Source: Floccularia luteovirens (lineage: Eukaryota > Basidiomycota > Agaricomycetes > Agaricales > Squamanitaceae). Taken from it: 64,000 nt of DNA. The DNA lies in the NCBI GenBank assembly GCA_009739215.1, contig VSJF01000002.1:2914001-2978000 (forward strand), read 5' to 3'. The position numbers were made by a program, and so were the translations under genes. Numbering within the stretch: the stretch's first letter is position 1; every line of letters begins with the position of its first letter. Under the pieces are notes generated by a model that saw nothing but the letters and a program-made list of their open reading frames with translations, was not told the DNA's origin and made no database searches. Positions 44,329 to 55,751 of the stretch are shown here, piece by piece.

Positions 44329-46983
44329 CTACATAACAGGTATCGTACCAAACCCGCTTGTAGGGAACCCAACTCCAGTTTGTCCATTCATAGAAACCTC
44401 TCTCAAATGTGCAGACATCGGATCCACAACATTCCGCAATGCACCGAGAACTGCACTAGCTGTCATTTGTAGGCTCCATAAGCTTACTGTCTTGATCCGT
44501 TGTCTGTTCATTGAGCTTTGGGAGACGTGATATGCGAGTGCGTCGTATGTCTATATCATTTTTAATAAAATTAGAGATATGGTAGTAAGGGAGGACAGGG
44601 TGTACTTACTTTGATTGAAATTTCGTCCATGAGACCGGCTATAGGGATTATTATTAATTGAATGTTACAAATAAAAAAGACCAAGAAGTGAAGCTTACTT
44701 TCCCACATCTAGGATAAACAAACGAATCAAATTAATTTTGCAATCGAAAGAATGAAAAAAAAGTTACACTTACAGTCCAAGCGCCATCAAAATCACCCAG
44801 ATCTTTAACCACTCTACAATGTATAGGAACGAGTGTACGATTCGCACTTGATATATGAGTAATCAGGAAACATCCCAAGAAAAGAAAAAGAGAGAAAAAA
44901 CTCTTACTTCATAAAAGCCACGATCGGTCTTATAAACGCACTATTCACATACGAAAGATCATTCGCAAAGATAGGCACAGCAGCTTTCAAATCCCTAAAC
45001 CGCAAATCAATATCAATCACAACTTTCAACTTGTCTTCCACATCGTCTTTTTCAACATCTCCAGACGGAGCACTGAGTGGAGGTTTTGCTAATATTCTTT
45101 GCCCTGGAATACGTTTGATCTCATCCGTTGGGTTGGCATTTGCAAGAGAGGTGGAGATGGCATCAGCGATTTCTCCTAGGATGGCGTTTAGTGCTAGATC
45201 TCCGTGCGGGTCACGAGGGAATTTGATGTCCAAGACTGCATCAACTTTTCCGGAGGTGATCCAAGAAATGGGACCCTCGGTCGTGGTTGATCCTTGAAGG
45301 TGGTCAATATTTACTCCATCAATACGTATACGTGACTATAAAAAAATTCCCAATTATTAGCTGAACATAAAAACACTCGGGTGGGTGATTGAATTACCAT
45401 TCTCGCCCATTCACCATCTTTTAGATCTTTTTCAGTTGTCCGGCCAATACTCTGAGGTTTGTGTAGACTAAATAGACAGTTGTCGAACTGTCCTACGACA
45501 TTCTCCGCACATAAAAAGTCATAGAAAAGCCAACGTTTACGGAAACAGCGAATATCTGCGCGGAAAATAGAGGCAGTATAGGGGCGGAAGCTTCCAGGCT
45601 GGTATACAGTTACGAGAACGTCTTCTAGCTGTAGTGAGTCTAGTTCGAAATCTCCAGGTTGCGATTTGTGACGAAATAGCGCGGGGTCTAATGGATTTTC
45701 TGGATCCCAGTAGACATTCCTACGATCTAGGAGATAGTTCATCCCGATATATGGTAGAGTAGATGTTTACATACCAAGTACGCCACGAACCCCACGCACA
45801 ACTGCATCCTCTATCAAACCCTTTCCATCTAGCCACCTCCACAAAGACAGAGTGACATCAATCGAGTCGATATTCAAGTCAAACAATGACATGTTTGTAT
45901 CTTCTTCATCCAAGGCAGTCGGTACAGCATCTTCTTCATCCTCACCTACGCGATGGTACGCAGGATGGTTACTGACGTCATACCCTACTGCAGCCATGTG
46001 GCCAATGGGTTGCCGGGCAGGTCTATCACTGGTGGTAGAATCGGGAAGACGACGAGAGACATAAACGTTCTTGAAAGATATGCGGGAATCCTTCCATTTA
46101 GGAACTATAGCAGACTCGAATATGATAGTGACACCAGTTTCTGAGGTTAAGTAGTCGCTGATAGCACGTGCAACATAGTCTAAAGAAATAAATTGTTGCG
46201 AGGTCTGTTGGGCGGCAGTTGGAAACTCACGTTGTAGCCGCAAGCTATTTGTGATGGCAAATATCACAGAAAAGAATGTTGTTCTGTCTCAGGGTCCATT
46301 TAATGAACATTATTTCAATTAAAACTAAGGTCCAAAACTCACGTTCCAACAAGGATCCATAAAGTTTGGCTCATCAGGAACCAAGTGACAAAAGCTGAAA
46401 TATCGTCTGCATTGAACTTTCTAAACGATTTGATAGTAAACCATTTGAACCGAATACGTAGACGTTGCCAAAAATTTGTTGCTACGTTCAAGAAGTCATC
46501 TCGGGTGGGACGGTGTAAATGTGGTAGCGACAAAGCGAGCCGTCGGTAAAATTTCGAATAATCTTCATGGTTTCGCGGTGGTATTGAATTGTGAGGTGGA
46601 CCTGTATCCGTATCATTTATTTTCGATTCTGAGGTCTTTTGGTTTTTGTCGTCTTTTGACCCCTTTGAAGGTTGCTCGTGTGATGCGAATGTTTTTGAGA
46701 TGGTGGAATGGAATAGACGCAACTTACTGGTAGAACTTGATCGAACAAGTACCAGTGTGTGCATTCTGAACCCAGCTGAGGGATTTCGAGTCGATAAAGC
46801 TAGACATCGTGTTGGTGGGTAGGACAGTCGTGGGGTTGCGGGTGGTGGTGCCTCCTGTGTGAAATAGCTTCTGATAGCATTGTAGCGGTCGAATGCAGCA
46901 ACTTTGGTGAATGATTTAGGGTTGCGAGTAGCAGTGAGTACTGAATGGGAGGTGGATTTGAGGGCTCTGATAGATAGCACCAT
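44329..46983 (-). CDS. MDM31: Mdm31/Mdm32 family mitochondrial inner-membrane protein
   Basis: Inner mitochondrial membrane protein needed for mitochondrial shape, mtDNA inheritance and phospholipid balance in yeast. Nine exons: 46983-46343, 46284-46231, 46179-45775, 45726-45398, 45335-44908, 44813-44774, 44708-44699 (10 nt), 44638-44610, 44550-44329, joining in frame. The N-terminal 110 residues are basic, Ser-rich targeting sequence. A first helix is WFLMSQTLWILVGT with VIFAITNSL. The family core follows: DYLTSETGVTIIFESAIVPK, RISFKNVYVSRR, then DVTLSLWRWLDGKGL, RNVYWDPENPLDPAL, FELDSLQLEDVLVTVYQPG, WITSGKVDAVLDIKFPRDP, and the terminal DALAYHVSQSSMNRQRIKTV and SLWSLQMTASAVLGALRN. Length of about 640 is normal. 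Confidence 0.92.
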
Positions 46984-47494
46984 GGCCGGTTAAGGCGAGG
47001 CAGAGAACCTGTTGAAGATATTCTAATTTTTTTTAGCACTTTGTGTGTTACATAACGTTATCCAAACTCGGTTGTTTATTTCGAGGCCATCACGTGCAAA
47101 CTCCTTCCTGTACTTATCAAAAGCGTAGGTATCTACGAGCTCATGACGTCACGCGATGACCAGGAGAGTGAGCAAAAGATGACGCAGATTGTAATAACCA
47201 ACTCAAACCAAACTGCGTCTCAGTGTCGATCGTTTCCTTATCCATCTTTCTCTCACTTGCATTGACTCTTAGACTATCATACAAGGAACAGAAACGATTC
47301 TGAGGGTACCGGGAGCCGTACGTCTACAAGACCAAGGCGAGCGTCGTACCACCCTTTCCACTGCTCGGTTATAATTGATTTCTTACTCGACTATACCTAC
47401 GTAGCGAGTCATTCCCAAAACGGAACACTCGCGAAACTCGCGAACTTGTCATCGCTCCGGCGCTATATCTACGTCTCACCTCTACTTTTACCAC
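46984..47494. promoter_or_regulatory. Divergent upstream region, MDM31 and the small Cys-motif gene
   Basis: Contains CATCACGTGCAAAC at about 47089 (CACGTG E-box) and GATGACGTCACGCGATGAC at about 47142 (TGACGTCA, a CREB/ATF-type palindrome). No gene is seen. Confidence 0.45.
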
Positions 47495-47839
47495 TTGCTA
47501 TCCCCAAGTCACATTATCTCTCCCACAAGAAGTGTCATAAGTAGGTTGCATCGTTATCCGCGGCTTACCTTCGCTAATGTATGGCAAAGCACAGAAATAA
47601 TATGGTATGCCGTGAGTACGTCCAGTTACTACCAAATACAGGCGACTTACAATCAGTCAGTTCCAATCAAACTCACCGCAGCAGAAGAAATTGAAACGCG
47701 ACTGAAGCCACGGACAAGTCGACCAATCCCATATACTACTTGCACGAGTTGCAAAGAACCAATGCACACTACGCACACGAAACAAGCTAGGAACGGTTTT
47801 TGTAACGACCGATGTTATGTAAAAGAAAGTGATAGATGA
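47495..47839 (+). CDS. Small protein with C-terminal paired-cysteine motif, unknown
   Basis: An open frame of about 114 codons ends at TGA. The first codon is TTG, so the real start is either an unseen upstream exon or a later ATG; start uncertain. The N-terminus is basic and Ser/Thr-rich, like a mitochondrial presequence. The C-terminus has CTSCKEPMHTTHTKQARN followed by FCNDRC, a CxxC...CxxxC arrangement that could bind zinc. VWQSTEIIWYAVSTSSYYQI and TAAEEIETRLKPRT resemble nothing I can name. Possible introns (donor GTGAGTACG near 47612) would change the middle. Confidence 0.45.
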   Translation: MLSPSHIISPTRSVISRLHRYPRLTFANVWQSTEIIWYAVSTSSYYQIQATYNQSVPIKLTAAEEIETRLKPRTSRPIPYTTCTSCKEPMHTTHTKQARNGFCNDRCYVKESDR

Positions 47840-48151
47840 TAGATAGCCTACCATGACACTTTGTATGCAAGAGATGTGACTAAATGAGTCAATGTCACGA
47901 TAGTTGTACGTAAATTAGGCCATGTTTTTAAAGTCACAAAGGCATACTAAAGACATTAATTCGTATTGTAATACTTTCTCTGTTCATCCCCTCGTTGTAA
48001 GTGCTCTACGACAGAGGTCGTCTGACGAATTCAAAGATATTTCGGGGATATTTTTTTTTGATTACAAACAGAGGATTTAAAATGTTTGTCCTTGTGTTAT
48101 CTTTTTTTTCTCTCTGTTTTTCTTCTTTCTTTCTCACCGTTCATCTCAGAC

Positions 48152-51100
48152 ATGGAACCGCAGGCATCTTTAGCTCAGCGTGTCTCAAACCATTCTCAAT
48201 CTATGTGGTCAAACCCTCCTGTCCTACCCCCTCGTTTCTCAGACATCAAGTTTAATACCATAGGACAGCTTCCAGAACTTCTCAAGCGTATTTCTGCACC
48301 AGACCCACTATCCAGCTATACGAATAGGTCTACTTCTGCTTCTCCTGATGTCGAGAAACAACAATCCCCACCTTCCAACCATTTTTCTTTTGACCATGAC
48401 AACTCGCGGACCGCAGTCTTTCAATCTTTAGCAGCACGGATCAGTGATCTTCCGGATGTCTATATGAGTGATGGAAGTATTAATGGCCCTGCTGCTAATA
48501 TCCAAAACACTAGAGTCCCACCAGTAACTGCAAACTCAGCGGAACACAAGACCAACATCCCGGATTCTGCGCATTCTACGAGCAACTCTGGCGTAAATGG
48601 CCCCAACTCTGAACGTCGTGATGAAGGTTCTCAATTGAAAGAGAGTGATCCTTCAGGTTCTGGATCTACTACATCAGGAAATCTTACGGCCCTTCTTCAA
48701 CGCAAACAAGCGATGTCAGATTCGGCACGGGTCGTAGGAAACCCTTCCATAGATTCAGGATCCAGTGCTCGCGCACCAAATTCGCACTTAGAGGTTGTTG
48801 AAAGGCCATCCCCTTCCTCTACTGACTGGGAGGTGGGGTATACACAAATGCGTGCTTTGCAAACACGACTTCTTTCAACACTTTCTTCTATTCGTCCTCC
48901 AAATACGAGCAAGGCCCTTGCACAAGTAATGACTGCCCATTCGCATACGATCAATGCAGTTTCCAAGGCACACCACAGTGAGATGCTTGCAGTTCAAGCA
49001 CTCGACTCAGCACAGCAATCCGTTGCGGCCGCGAAAGAAAGCTTGGAAGCAGCTCAGCAGGCGAAAAGCTGTGTGGCTGACGCTATCACGCTCGTGAACC
49101 AAATCGGCTGCTTGGAAGGACAAAACAATGTATGGGAGTCGAGAGCAGTCATTACGGAATTACAACGTGACCTGCAAACCCTCGGAGAATACATCTCGCA
49201 ACAGGAAAATCAAGAGAAGGTTCACAGAGATATATTATGGTTGACAGAACAAGAGCTTTATGAGAGGGAGATGAGCAGGGAACTCAATAGCAGGACCCTT
49301 GACCCTTCCCCAAACAAATCAAGTCCAGTCCCCTATCTATATGCGCCTAGTGACTATTCTATCGATCTTCGTTCGCGATTGCACAGTAGGGCTGATGGCA
49401 TGACGGCATCTCGCGGAAATTCATCGGAGGGGGCGAGAAATGTAATGTCTCGGACGCCTGAACTCGATGCACATAACGTGTATCGAGCATGGAACCAACA
49501 CCAGGAACAAAGCGCAATCGAAGCGGAACAGCGGAGAGTTCAGGAGCAGGTGAAGGAAAAGGAGAAAGAGAAGGAAATCGAAGAGAAGATACAACGCGCA
49601 CAATTGGAAGCTGCTACTCAGCTCGCTAATCTGGAGAAGCTACGCAATGACCGTCTAAAATCTGAAGCGGAAGCGGAAGACAAGAAACGTCAGTTGTTAG
49701 AACAGGAGAAGAAAAGGAAAGAAGAGGAGGCGATGATTCGAGAGGCTGCACGGCGAGAGGCAGAACAACGCATTGCACAGGAAAATTTTGCCAGGTGCTT
49801 AGAGCAAGAGCGGCAGAGGAAACTCATCGAGTCGCAAAAAGCAGCGGAGGCTGAAGAAGCTCGTTTACAAGAAGCGAAACTCAAAGAACAACGAGATCGC
49901 GAAGAGTTGAGCAAACGGCTCGAGCAAGAAAGGAAAAAGGCTCTCGAAGCTGGGAAGGCAAGAGATGAACACCTTCGTCAGGAGCAAGATCATAGACGCC
50001 AGCAAGTTATTTACGAGAAGCAGCGTGCTAGTGCTGAGGCCGCTCTTAAAATTCTTACCGAGAGAGCTAGAGAGAAATATACGGCACCAGGCGCAGACTT
50101 GTCCAAGCAGGACGGCAGCAGCCCTGTGGTGACCCCTGTCGAGCCAACTCCTACGCAGATCGCACTTCCTCAGAAAGATACAGTAACGGCTTCTTCTCAA
50201 CCCTCTCACCCATCTGTTGCACCTGTACAACATAGTCAAGCGTCGTCTCCTGTCGTGCAAAAGCAGCCTGGTAGTGTACACGGAGGTGCTCCGCAGAAAG
50301 CCAACAATAGTCGTCCACTGAATGGATACCCTGCACCTACAGCCCCAGTTGTTCCCCAAGCTGCTCCATCTCCTCCCCAGACTGTGCAGCCGCCAGCGCA
50401 GAAAGTGAATACCTCTCCAGGTTCTGTTACATCAGTTAATCCACCCCCACCAACCCCCATTCCTACAAATCCGGCTCAGTCGAAACCCCCAACGCCAGTA
50501 CGGCCGCGCCGGGATCGACAACCTGCACCTAAAGTGACCGAGCCTGTCGATACAAGAAGTCCTGTAGACGCAAATATTTCACACCTACCGGCAGCCCCGT
50601 TTTTGCCCAAGAAGCCATCCTTTGTACCTCCTGTAACGACCCCTGCAGTGATAGTTCAGCATAATCCCGCCCCTGAAGTCAATGTCAAGGATAAAGGTAA
50701 TATACCCCCGTCTAAACCAGCAGCGGTTCCACCGCCAGTTGTCGCTCCGAAAGGGCATATTAAAGAAAAGCCCACGATCGATAGGCCAATCAAGATCGAA
50801 CCGGATTCTTCGAATGACGCACTTCCACCCAAAAGCCCTTTAGATAATCCTGCCAAATGGAAGCCTATTAAACCATCTGCTGATGTGGTCCCTACGACAC
50901 AGGAGGGAAACCCACCACAGAATAAATTGGCGGCGATTCCGTTATACGAGAAGTCAAAGACTCCCCAGCCTACCATACCGACTGCACCCAGAGCGATAAC
51001 GAACAATAACGTCCTTAACGGAAACGATAATTCGAATGCTCCGAAGCCATCACCAGTTGTTCGTGTCACACAGCCATCCACGAGTCCAGAAGACGCCAGG

Positions 51101-52003
51101 ACTAGAAGTGCTGCTCAGAATGGGAATACCGCAGCAAAAGTTGTTCAAGACCGCCCAGTAAGTGATACTCGGAAAGTTTCAGAGGGGAATCCAAGAGAAG
51201 ACGTGGACATGCGAGATGTGGATACTACACCTGCCTGGCAACGACGCAGACCCCGAATTGAAGTTGATCATTATTCTCCACCATATGATTATCGTGGCAA
51301 TCGCTCTCGCAGCATCACGCCTCCGCCTCGATCAAGGGGCTCACGTGGAGAGTCTCCTCCTACGCGCAAGAGATTCCGTGATGAAGAAAGATCGTTAAGC
51401 CCACCTCCGGTTCGAAGACAAAGGTATGGAGATAGTGATTCGGAACGGAATTATCCTCGTGAAAGGGAGACGAACCGGCCTAGGGAATCGCATATAATTG
51501 TTCCACAGCAAGCTATAGGAAGGGCATCTTCCATTGAACACCCACGTAATGTTTCTCCTGATCGTCAAGCTCCTCTGGTCTCGCGTCTTGCTCCCGAATC
51601 TAGGCCAGAAACTCGTAATGGTGGTAGCAGAAGGGAACCTTATCGCCCTTCTTACTCCAATAGCTACTACCCAGATGAAGAACCTCGACGGACATCTTCA
51701 ACCTATGTCAATCCAATAGATATGCCTTTAGCTGCGAAAGTACCACCTTGGGAACCGAAGAGTAGTCATAGCAGGAACAATACGCCGAGTCCGCCTAGGA
51801 ATGCCCGCCCTGGATTGTTGAGTCGTTTTAGCGAGACTGATCATGCGTCACCGCCTCCGTCTAGTGGTCGTGGTGGGAAATCGCGTGGACGTGGTACTGG
51901 TAGAGGTCGTGGAGGTGGTCGTGGTGCTGCTTCTCATTCTTTGGAACAACGAATTTCGGCGGGTAATACTCCGACGCTTATGCATCGCCTTGAAGATCCT
52001 TAG
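48152..52003 (+). CDS. 1283-aa coiled-coil, Pro-rich and RGG-tailed protein, unknown
   Basis: Single long exon. The frame opens upstream at a TTG, but the first ATG in good context is MEPQASLAQRVSNHSQSMW at 48152. Regions: Ser-rich N-terminus (1-220); a helical block (about 230-340, MRALQTRLLSTLSSIRPPN, AQQSVAAAKESLEAAQQAK); a long charged coiled coil (about 450-645, very rich in E, K, Q, R); a Pro-rich disordered stretch (about 655-985); an Arg/Ser-rich part (about 1025-1100, SRSITPPPRSRGSRGESPP, RKRFRDEERSLSPPP); and a Gly/Arg tail (about 1240-1260, GRGGKSRGRGTGRGRGGGRG). RS and RGG segments suggest RNA or nucleic-acid contact and condensate-type behaviour, but no folded domain identifies it. 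Confidence 0.85.
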   Translation: MEPQASLAQRVSNHSQSMWSNPPVLPPRFSDIKFNTIGQLPELLKRISAPDPLSSYTNRSTSASPDVEKQQSPPSNHFSFDHDNSRTAVFQSLAARISDLPDVYMSDGSINGPAANIQNTRVPPVTANSAEHKTNIPDSAHSTSNSGVNGPNSERRDEGSQLKESDPSGSGSTTSGNLTALLQRKQAMSDSARVVGNPSIDSGSSARAPNSHLEVVERPSPSSTDWEVGYTQMRALQTRLLSTLSSIRPPNTSKALAQVMTAHSHTINAVSKAHHSEMLAVQALDSAQQSVAAAKESLEAAQQAKSCVADAITLVNQIGCLEGQNNVWESRAVITELQRDLQTLGEYISQQENQEKVHRDILWLTEQELYEREMSRELNSRTLDPSPNKSSPVPYLYAPSDYSIDLRSRLHSRADGMTASRGNSSEGARNVMSRTPELDAHNVYRAWNQHQEQSAIEAEQRRVQEQVKEKEKEKEIEEKIQRAQLEAATQLANLEKLRNDRLKSEAEAEDKKRQLLEQEKKRKEEEAMIREAARREAEQRIAQENFARCLEQERQRKLIESQKAAEAEEARLQEAKLKEQRDREELSKRLEQERKKALEAGKARDEHLRQEQDHRRQQVIYEKQRASAEAALKILTERAREKYTAPGADLSKQDGSSPVVTPVEPTPTQIALPQKDTVTASSQPSHPSVAPVQHSQASSPVVQKQPGSVHGGAPQKANNSRPLNGYPAPTAPVVPQAAPSPPQTVQPPAQKVNTSPGSVTSVNPPPPTPIPTNPAQSKPPTPVRPRRDRQPAPKVTEPVDTRSPVDANISHLPAAPFLPKKPSFVPPVTTPAVIVQHNPAPEVNVKDKGNIPPSKPAAVPPPVVAPKGHIKEKPTIDRPIKIEPDSSNDALPPKSPLDNPAKWKPIKPSADVVPTTQEGNPPQNKLAAIPLYEKSKTPQPTIPTAPRAITNNNVLNGNDNSNAPKPSPVVRVTQPSTSPEDARTRSAAQNGNTAAKVVQDRPVSDTRKVSEGNPREDVDMRDVDTTPAWQRRRPRIEVDHYSPPYDYRGNRSRSITPPPRSRGSRGESPPTRKRFRDEERSLSPPPVRRQRYGDSDSERNYPRERETNRPRESHIIVPQQAIGRASSIEHPRNVSPDRQAPLVSRLAPESRPETRNGGSRREPYRPSYSNSYYPDEEPRRTSSTYVNPIDMPLAAKVPPWEPKSSHSRNNTPSPPRNARPGLLSRFSETDHASPPPSSGRGGKSRGRGTGRGRGGGRGAASHSLEQRISAGNTPTLMHRLEDP

Positions 52004-52469
52004 TTTCGTTCCTTAGCTCTGGTGCTTTCTTGATTGATGAGTGAGAAAGAACCGTTTTTTTGATCTGAAGGTTTTGATGCTAATCAATTTTCTTTTGTTT
52101 TATTTTTATTTTTTTCGTAGGTTGGTTGATATTTGATTTAATGGTTCGATGTTAATATTAATATATTCACAAAAATTGCAGTCGCGGTGTAATTCAAAGT
52201 TATATTCGTATCATTGTCAAATACATCCTCTTTTATTAATATATATAAAATGGCTGACGACTATGCTTTGATGAGTGAGAAAGGAATACTGCTTACTGGT
52301 CTGTCACAACTGGATCGTTCTAACTGTAACTATATTCATTCGTTAAATACAACCCATTCAAGGTCGCAAGTGCTATTCCTTTATAACCATGCCATTTAGC
52401 TTTCATTTATTAAATGACGAAAGTGTACAATGGTTGACGACTACAACTTTGATGACACTTGAGAGAAAC
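52004..52469. other. Convergent 3' region
   Basis: AT-rich spacer between two convergent genes with T-rich runs near 52055 and 52105. A short ATG frame at 52250-52399 (MADDYALMSEKGILLTGLSQ) partly recurs at 52432 (ATGGTTGACGACTACAACTTTGATGA), so a small local duplication is likely. No gene supported. Confidence 0.4.
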
Positions 52470-53836
52470 TTAATTGCCTCCACATATAGAAAGCTCCCTC
52501 ATCTCTTGAAGGACACCTTCCACCTTTCATCGTAGGACGAATCAGAACCACCATGATAGAAAACTAGGAGTGGGTCATACCTGTGCATCCAGTTGACCAG
52601 CAGCATAATCATCTCTCACATTATCCGCAAAATAACTGCAAAAGCAATTTGTCAAAAGAAAAGAGGATGAATTAAATAGGAAAGTGTTATTACCGTTGTA
52701 CTCCACTTAGTTTCTCATATCCCTCTTCCGCGAATTTGGACTGCATACGGATCATTGCTTCAAAGCTTGGATCGAAGAATGGTACCCGTAGATCTAGTAG
52801 TTGAGGGATTTCTGCAATTAATTGATCGTTCAGCATATCGAAAACCTCTTTAGCTTCGTCGTGTTCTTGTTGAGCCTATGATGCAATAAATGAGTGAACT
52901 GATTTATATTATTGAGAAGATGATATTACTTTAGGCAACTTGGTTGGATCTTCGCTTGGTTTGTCTATGAGTTTTCGCATTTTGCTACGTGCACTATCAT
53001 AATCCAATAACTTGGGTGTTTTTATCAGTATATGATCGTTGGAAAAGGGATATCCATGATACATACCTTTTTGTTGCGTTTTGCGATGTGCTCGTTAACT
53101 ATAGGGAAGTATGCGTTCATCTTTCCAACTGGTTCAGAGATGGTAGTTCTGTAAGGAGCATCCTGAACCCCAGTAGGGTAAGGTAAAGATCCAATGGAAA
53201 TATGAGATAGGGGGTATAGCTAAACGCACAAGTTCTCTGGTAAATGATGTGTCGAGCTCATCACACGACCGTTTATACGCATGTCCCGCCATTGCACCCT
53301 CTGATGTTGCATCTGCAGCTCCATAAAATACTTCCACAGTATCTGCAATCCGAGTTTGGGCGTCTGACATGGCTATATGTCGTTAATAATTTTGGAGATT
53401 AGGTCTCATTGGAAACACCAAAAAAGTCGGGGATACAACCTTTCATAGCATCCCAATAAGCCTTGCTATCTTTCTGAAGCTGTTGACATTCTTTCTCGAA
53501 TCTAAAGTTTTCAAAAAATGAAAGAAAATCATGATGAATCGAATCGGGAATAAGTATATCATATGGGAAAAGGAAAAAGCGCATATCGCGCAGTTACTAA
53601 CACTCGATATTTGGCTTCCTCATCTGCGAATTCGCGATCAACTGTTCGTTCAATTTGACCAGTCTTTTGCAGGAGCTGGTATCGAAATAAATGTTAGCAT
53701 AACCTATCGACGCGGCGGGCTTTCTATGATTCAACTTACGGTGGTCCCCGCTCGGTTTACAGACTTCTTGAATCTGTAGGACATTAAGAAGACTGTAGAA
53801 GGTGGGTAGAGAAACCACTTGCCCTGCCCAACTCAT
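52470..53836 (-). CDS. RVS161: BAR-domain protein, Rvs161/Hob3 orthologue
   Basis: Amphiphysin-type N-BAR protein that bends membranes at endocytic sites and during cell fusion and polarity. Ten exons: 53836-53823 (14 nt), 53773-53740, 53675-53602, 53501-53440, 53372-53230, 53162-53067, 53010-52930, 52875-52694, 52635-52581, 52523-52470; the frame closes at 264 residues, the normal length for Rvs161. Intron 1 starts GCAAGT, a classic GC-AG donor; with it the N-terminus reads MSWAGFKKSVNRAGTTLLQK. Then TGQIERTVDREFADEEAKYR, QTRIADTVEVFYG, DAPYRTTISEPVGKMNAYFP, KLIDKPSEDPTKLPK, IPQLLDLRVPFFDPSFEAMI, GYEKLSGVQRYFADNVRDDY and the end EMRELSICGGN. No SH3 domain follows, which separates it from Rvs167. 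It shares a 181-bp divergent promoter with the F-box gene. Confidence 0.95.
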
Positions 53837-54017
53837 CCGTTCTCGGTGTAATTAGCGATAGAGTGTTGGCTGAGAGGATCACTGAAAACAAGACCGTGAT
53901 TTGACCGAACAGATGCACATACAGCTGTCGGGTTTCAATTAAAGTAGATGGCTTAGTCATCAACCTGTGGTTCAGAAACTCTTTGAATCGACTTTCTTTT
54001 AGTTTAAACGATAACAA

Positions 54018-55751
54018 ATGTCAGCTCCTCCAAGTCCTAAATCCTGCTCTAGTTCAAGCTCAAGTCCCGATTTTGCTTTACTCAAAATCTGGGAAGAACA
54101 ACTAACTGATGTATTATTCAATCATCACTGTGCCACTTGATACTAAATAGCCCCAAACCGAATAGGATTACCTGGCAGACGCTATCGCATCCTTAGAGAT
54201 CGAATTACGACGCGTGAAACGCGCGAATGTACTTTTGAAAGCTAAGAACAGACATCTTAATAATGAGATAGATGAACTGAGGGTATGTTCTTTTTTTCTG
54301 TCTTATCTCACTTGATACTAGTTATTTTTTTCCCCATCTTCCAACACTGGTAGGTTGCGTTTCAGCAAAACCAGCAGATATTTGATGAGGTTTTAGCACT
54401 TCGGCCGACATTCGTCTGCCCACCACCAGAGATTTTGCAACACATATTTCTATATACCATTCCTCCCACGTTTCTTTTAGATCCATCCATGTCACTTGGT
54501 CCCGGATCCACCTGGTGCAGATCACTGCGACAAATGAAGTCTCTTGTTCTAGTCAACAAATCATGGTATCAAGCGGGGATACACCATCTATATGAAAACG
54601 TGTCTCTACGTCGTGTCCATCAAATACCAGCTTTCTGCAAAGCACTAGAAAACCTGTCTAATGGCTATAATCTTGGACTTTTTGTCAAAAAGGTAGCACT
54701 CTACGCATATATCCCCGAAGAATTTTCAGAATTCCAACACTATTTGGTGCGCATTTTCTCTCTGTGTCCACGATTACATACGTTTGGATACTCTTCCCCT
54801 ATCAAGTTGTCCAAGCGTTACCAGATACCTCGCCTTCCGCAATCCATTACGACTTTAGAGTTCAGTCGCGCGGCGGTACGTTATTCAATGTTCATCAGAA
54901 TATTGTTGGAAGTCAAACAGGGATTGAAATCTCTGACGGTGCACTCTTCTAATATTTTATTTGACAACACTACCATTACGTTCCCTCAGCTGGAGTATCT
55001 TTTTTGCAGTGCCTCTCCCAAATTCGGGCATTGCAGCTTGTTGCTGGCCGACTGGGAGATGCCTGCTCTAGAATATCTGATTGTCAAAATCACTGGCAAT
55101 CCTGTAAACTGGCCAGATAAAATTACAATCGCTGGGTTCACTGCGTTTTGTAGATCTCACGGTAGTAAATTGAAATATCTTCATATACATCCAGAATACC
55201 GGTGGTCGGCTGGCTATTTCATTGATATTCAATCAATCCTTGACGCTTGCCCTGTGCTGGAACATCTTGTACTCCATCCCAGGACGTCTATACCGATATC
55301 ACACCCTACTGTCAAATGGGTTGACTGTTTGGAATCCACATATACAGCGCGAATATACCGAACACTGGCAAAATCTTAGACTTTGCTTGAATAAAAATAC
55401 GTTTCCACAGTTATGTGGTGTCCGTACGCTAGCCAGTTCATTAGGCAAATTTCTTTGAACTGCCGCTTTCTATTCCCCCAGACTGGCTACTATCCACGGA
55501 GGAAGCCCGCGAATACAAATTTCTGGACATGCATATCCGATTTAATTCTTCGAGTATCGATATCGTAGAGCCAGAGTGGTCGACTTCTGCTGACAGATAT
55601 GACACTTGTGGAGATGTTGACACGGTCATATCAGATCCCGATTACGAATATGCAAGTATTTCCAGATACGTCAGATACTTCGATTGAGGAAGATAGTGAC
55701 TTTGGTGAAGATGAATTGCTTGATGAGTTGCACCAAGAGTGGCATGAAGAA
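54018..55751 (+). pseudogene. F-box-like protein gene with damaged 3' end
   Basis: Exon 1 begins at ATG 54018 (MSAPPSPKSCSSSSSSPDF), exon 2 (from about 54167) encodes the heptad-rich DYLADAIASLEIELRRVKRA, then exon 3 carries FVCPPPEILQHIFLYTIPPT, the F-box-like core, and SLVLVNKSWYQAGIHHLYEN. The large exon then runs open to a TAG/TGA at 55377-55379. Coding signal continues beyond it in other frames: WNPHIQREYTEHWQNLRLCL (shift near 55325), FFELPLSIPPDWLLSTEEAR and DMHIRFNSSSIDIVEPEW (shift near 55455), and an acidic end DTSIEEDSDFGEDELLDELH (shift near 55640). So either the gene now ends early (about 400 residues) or it is decaying at its 3' end. Its role would be SCF substrate recognition. 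Confidence 0.65.

Noticed and set aside
48086..48151. TTG-initiated extension of the 1283-aa ORF
   Set aside because: No ATG; the hydrophobic extension is a T-rich leader, and MEPQASLAQ at 48152 is the first proper start.
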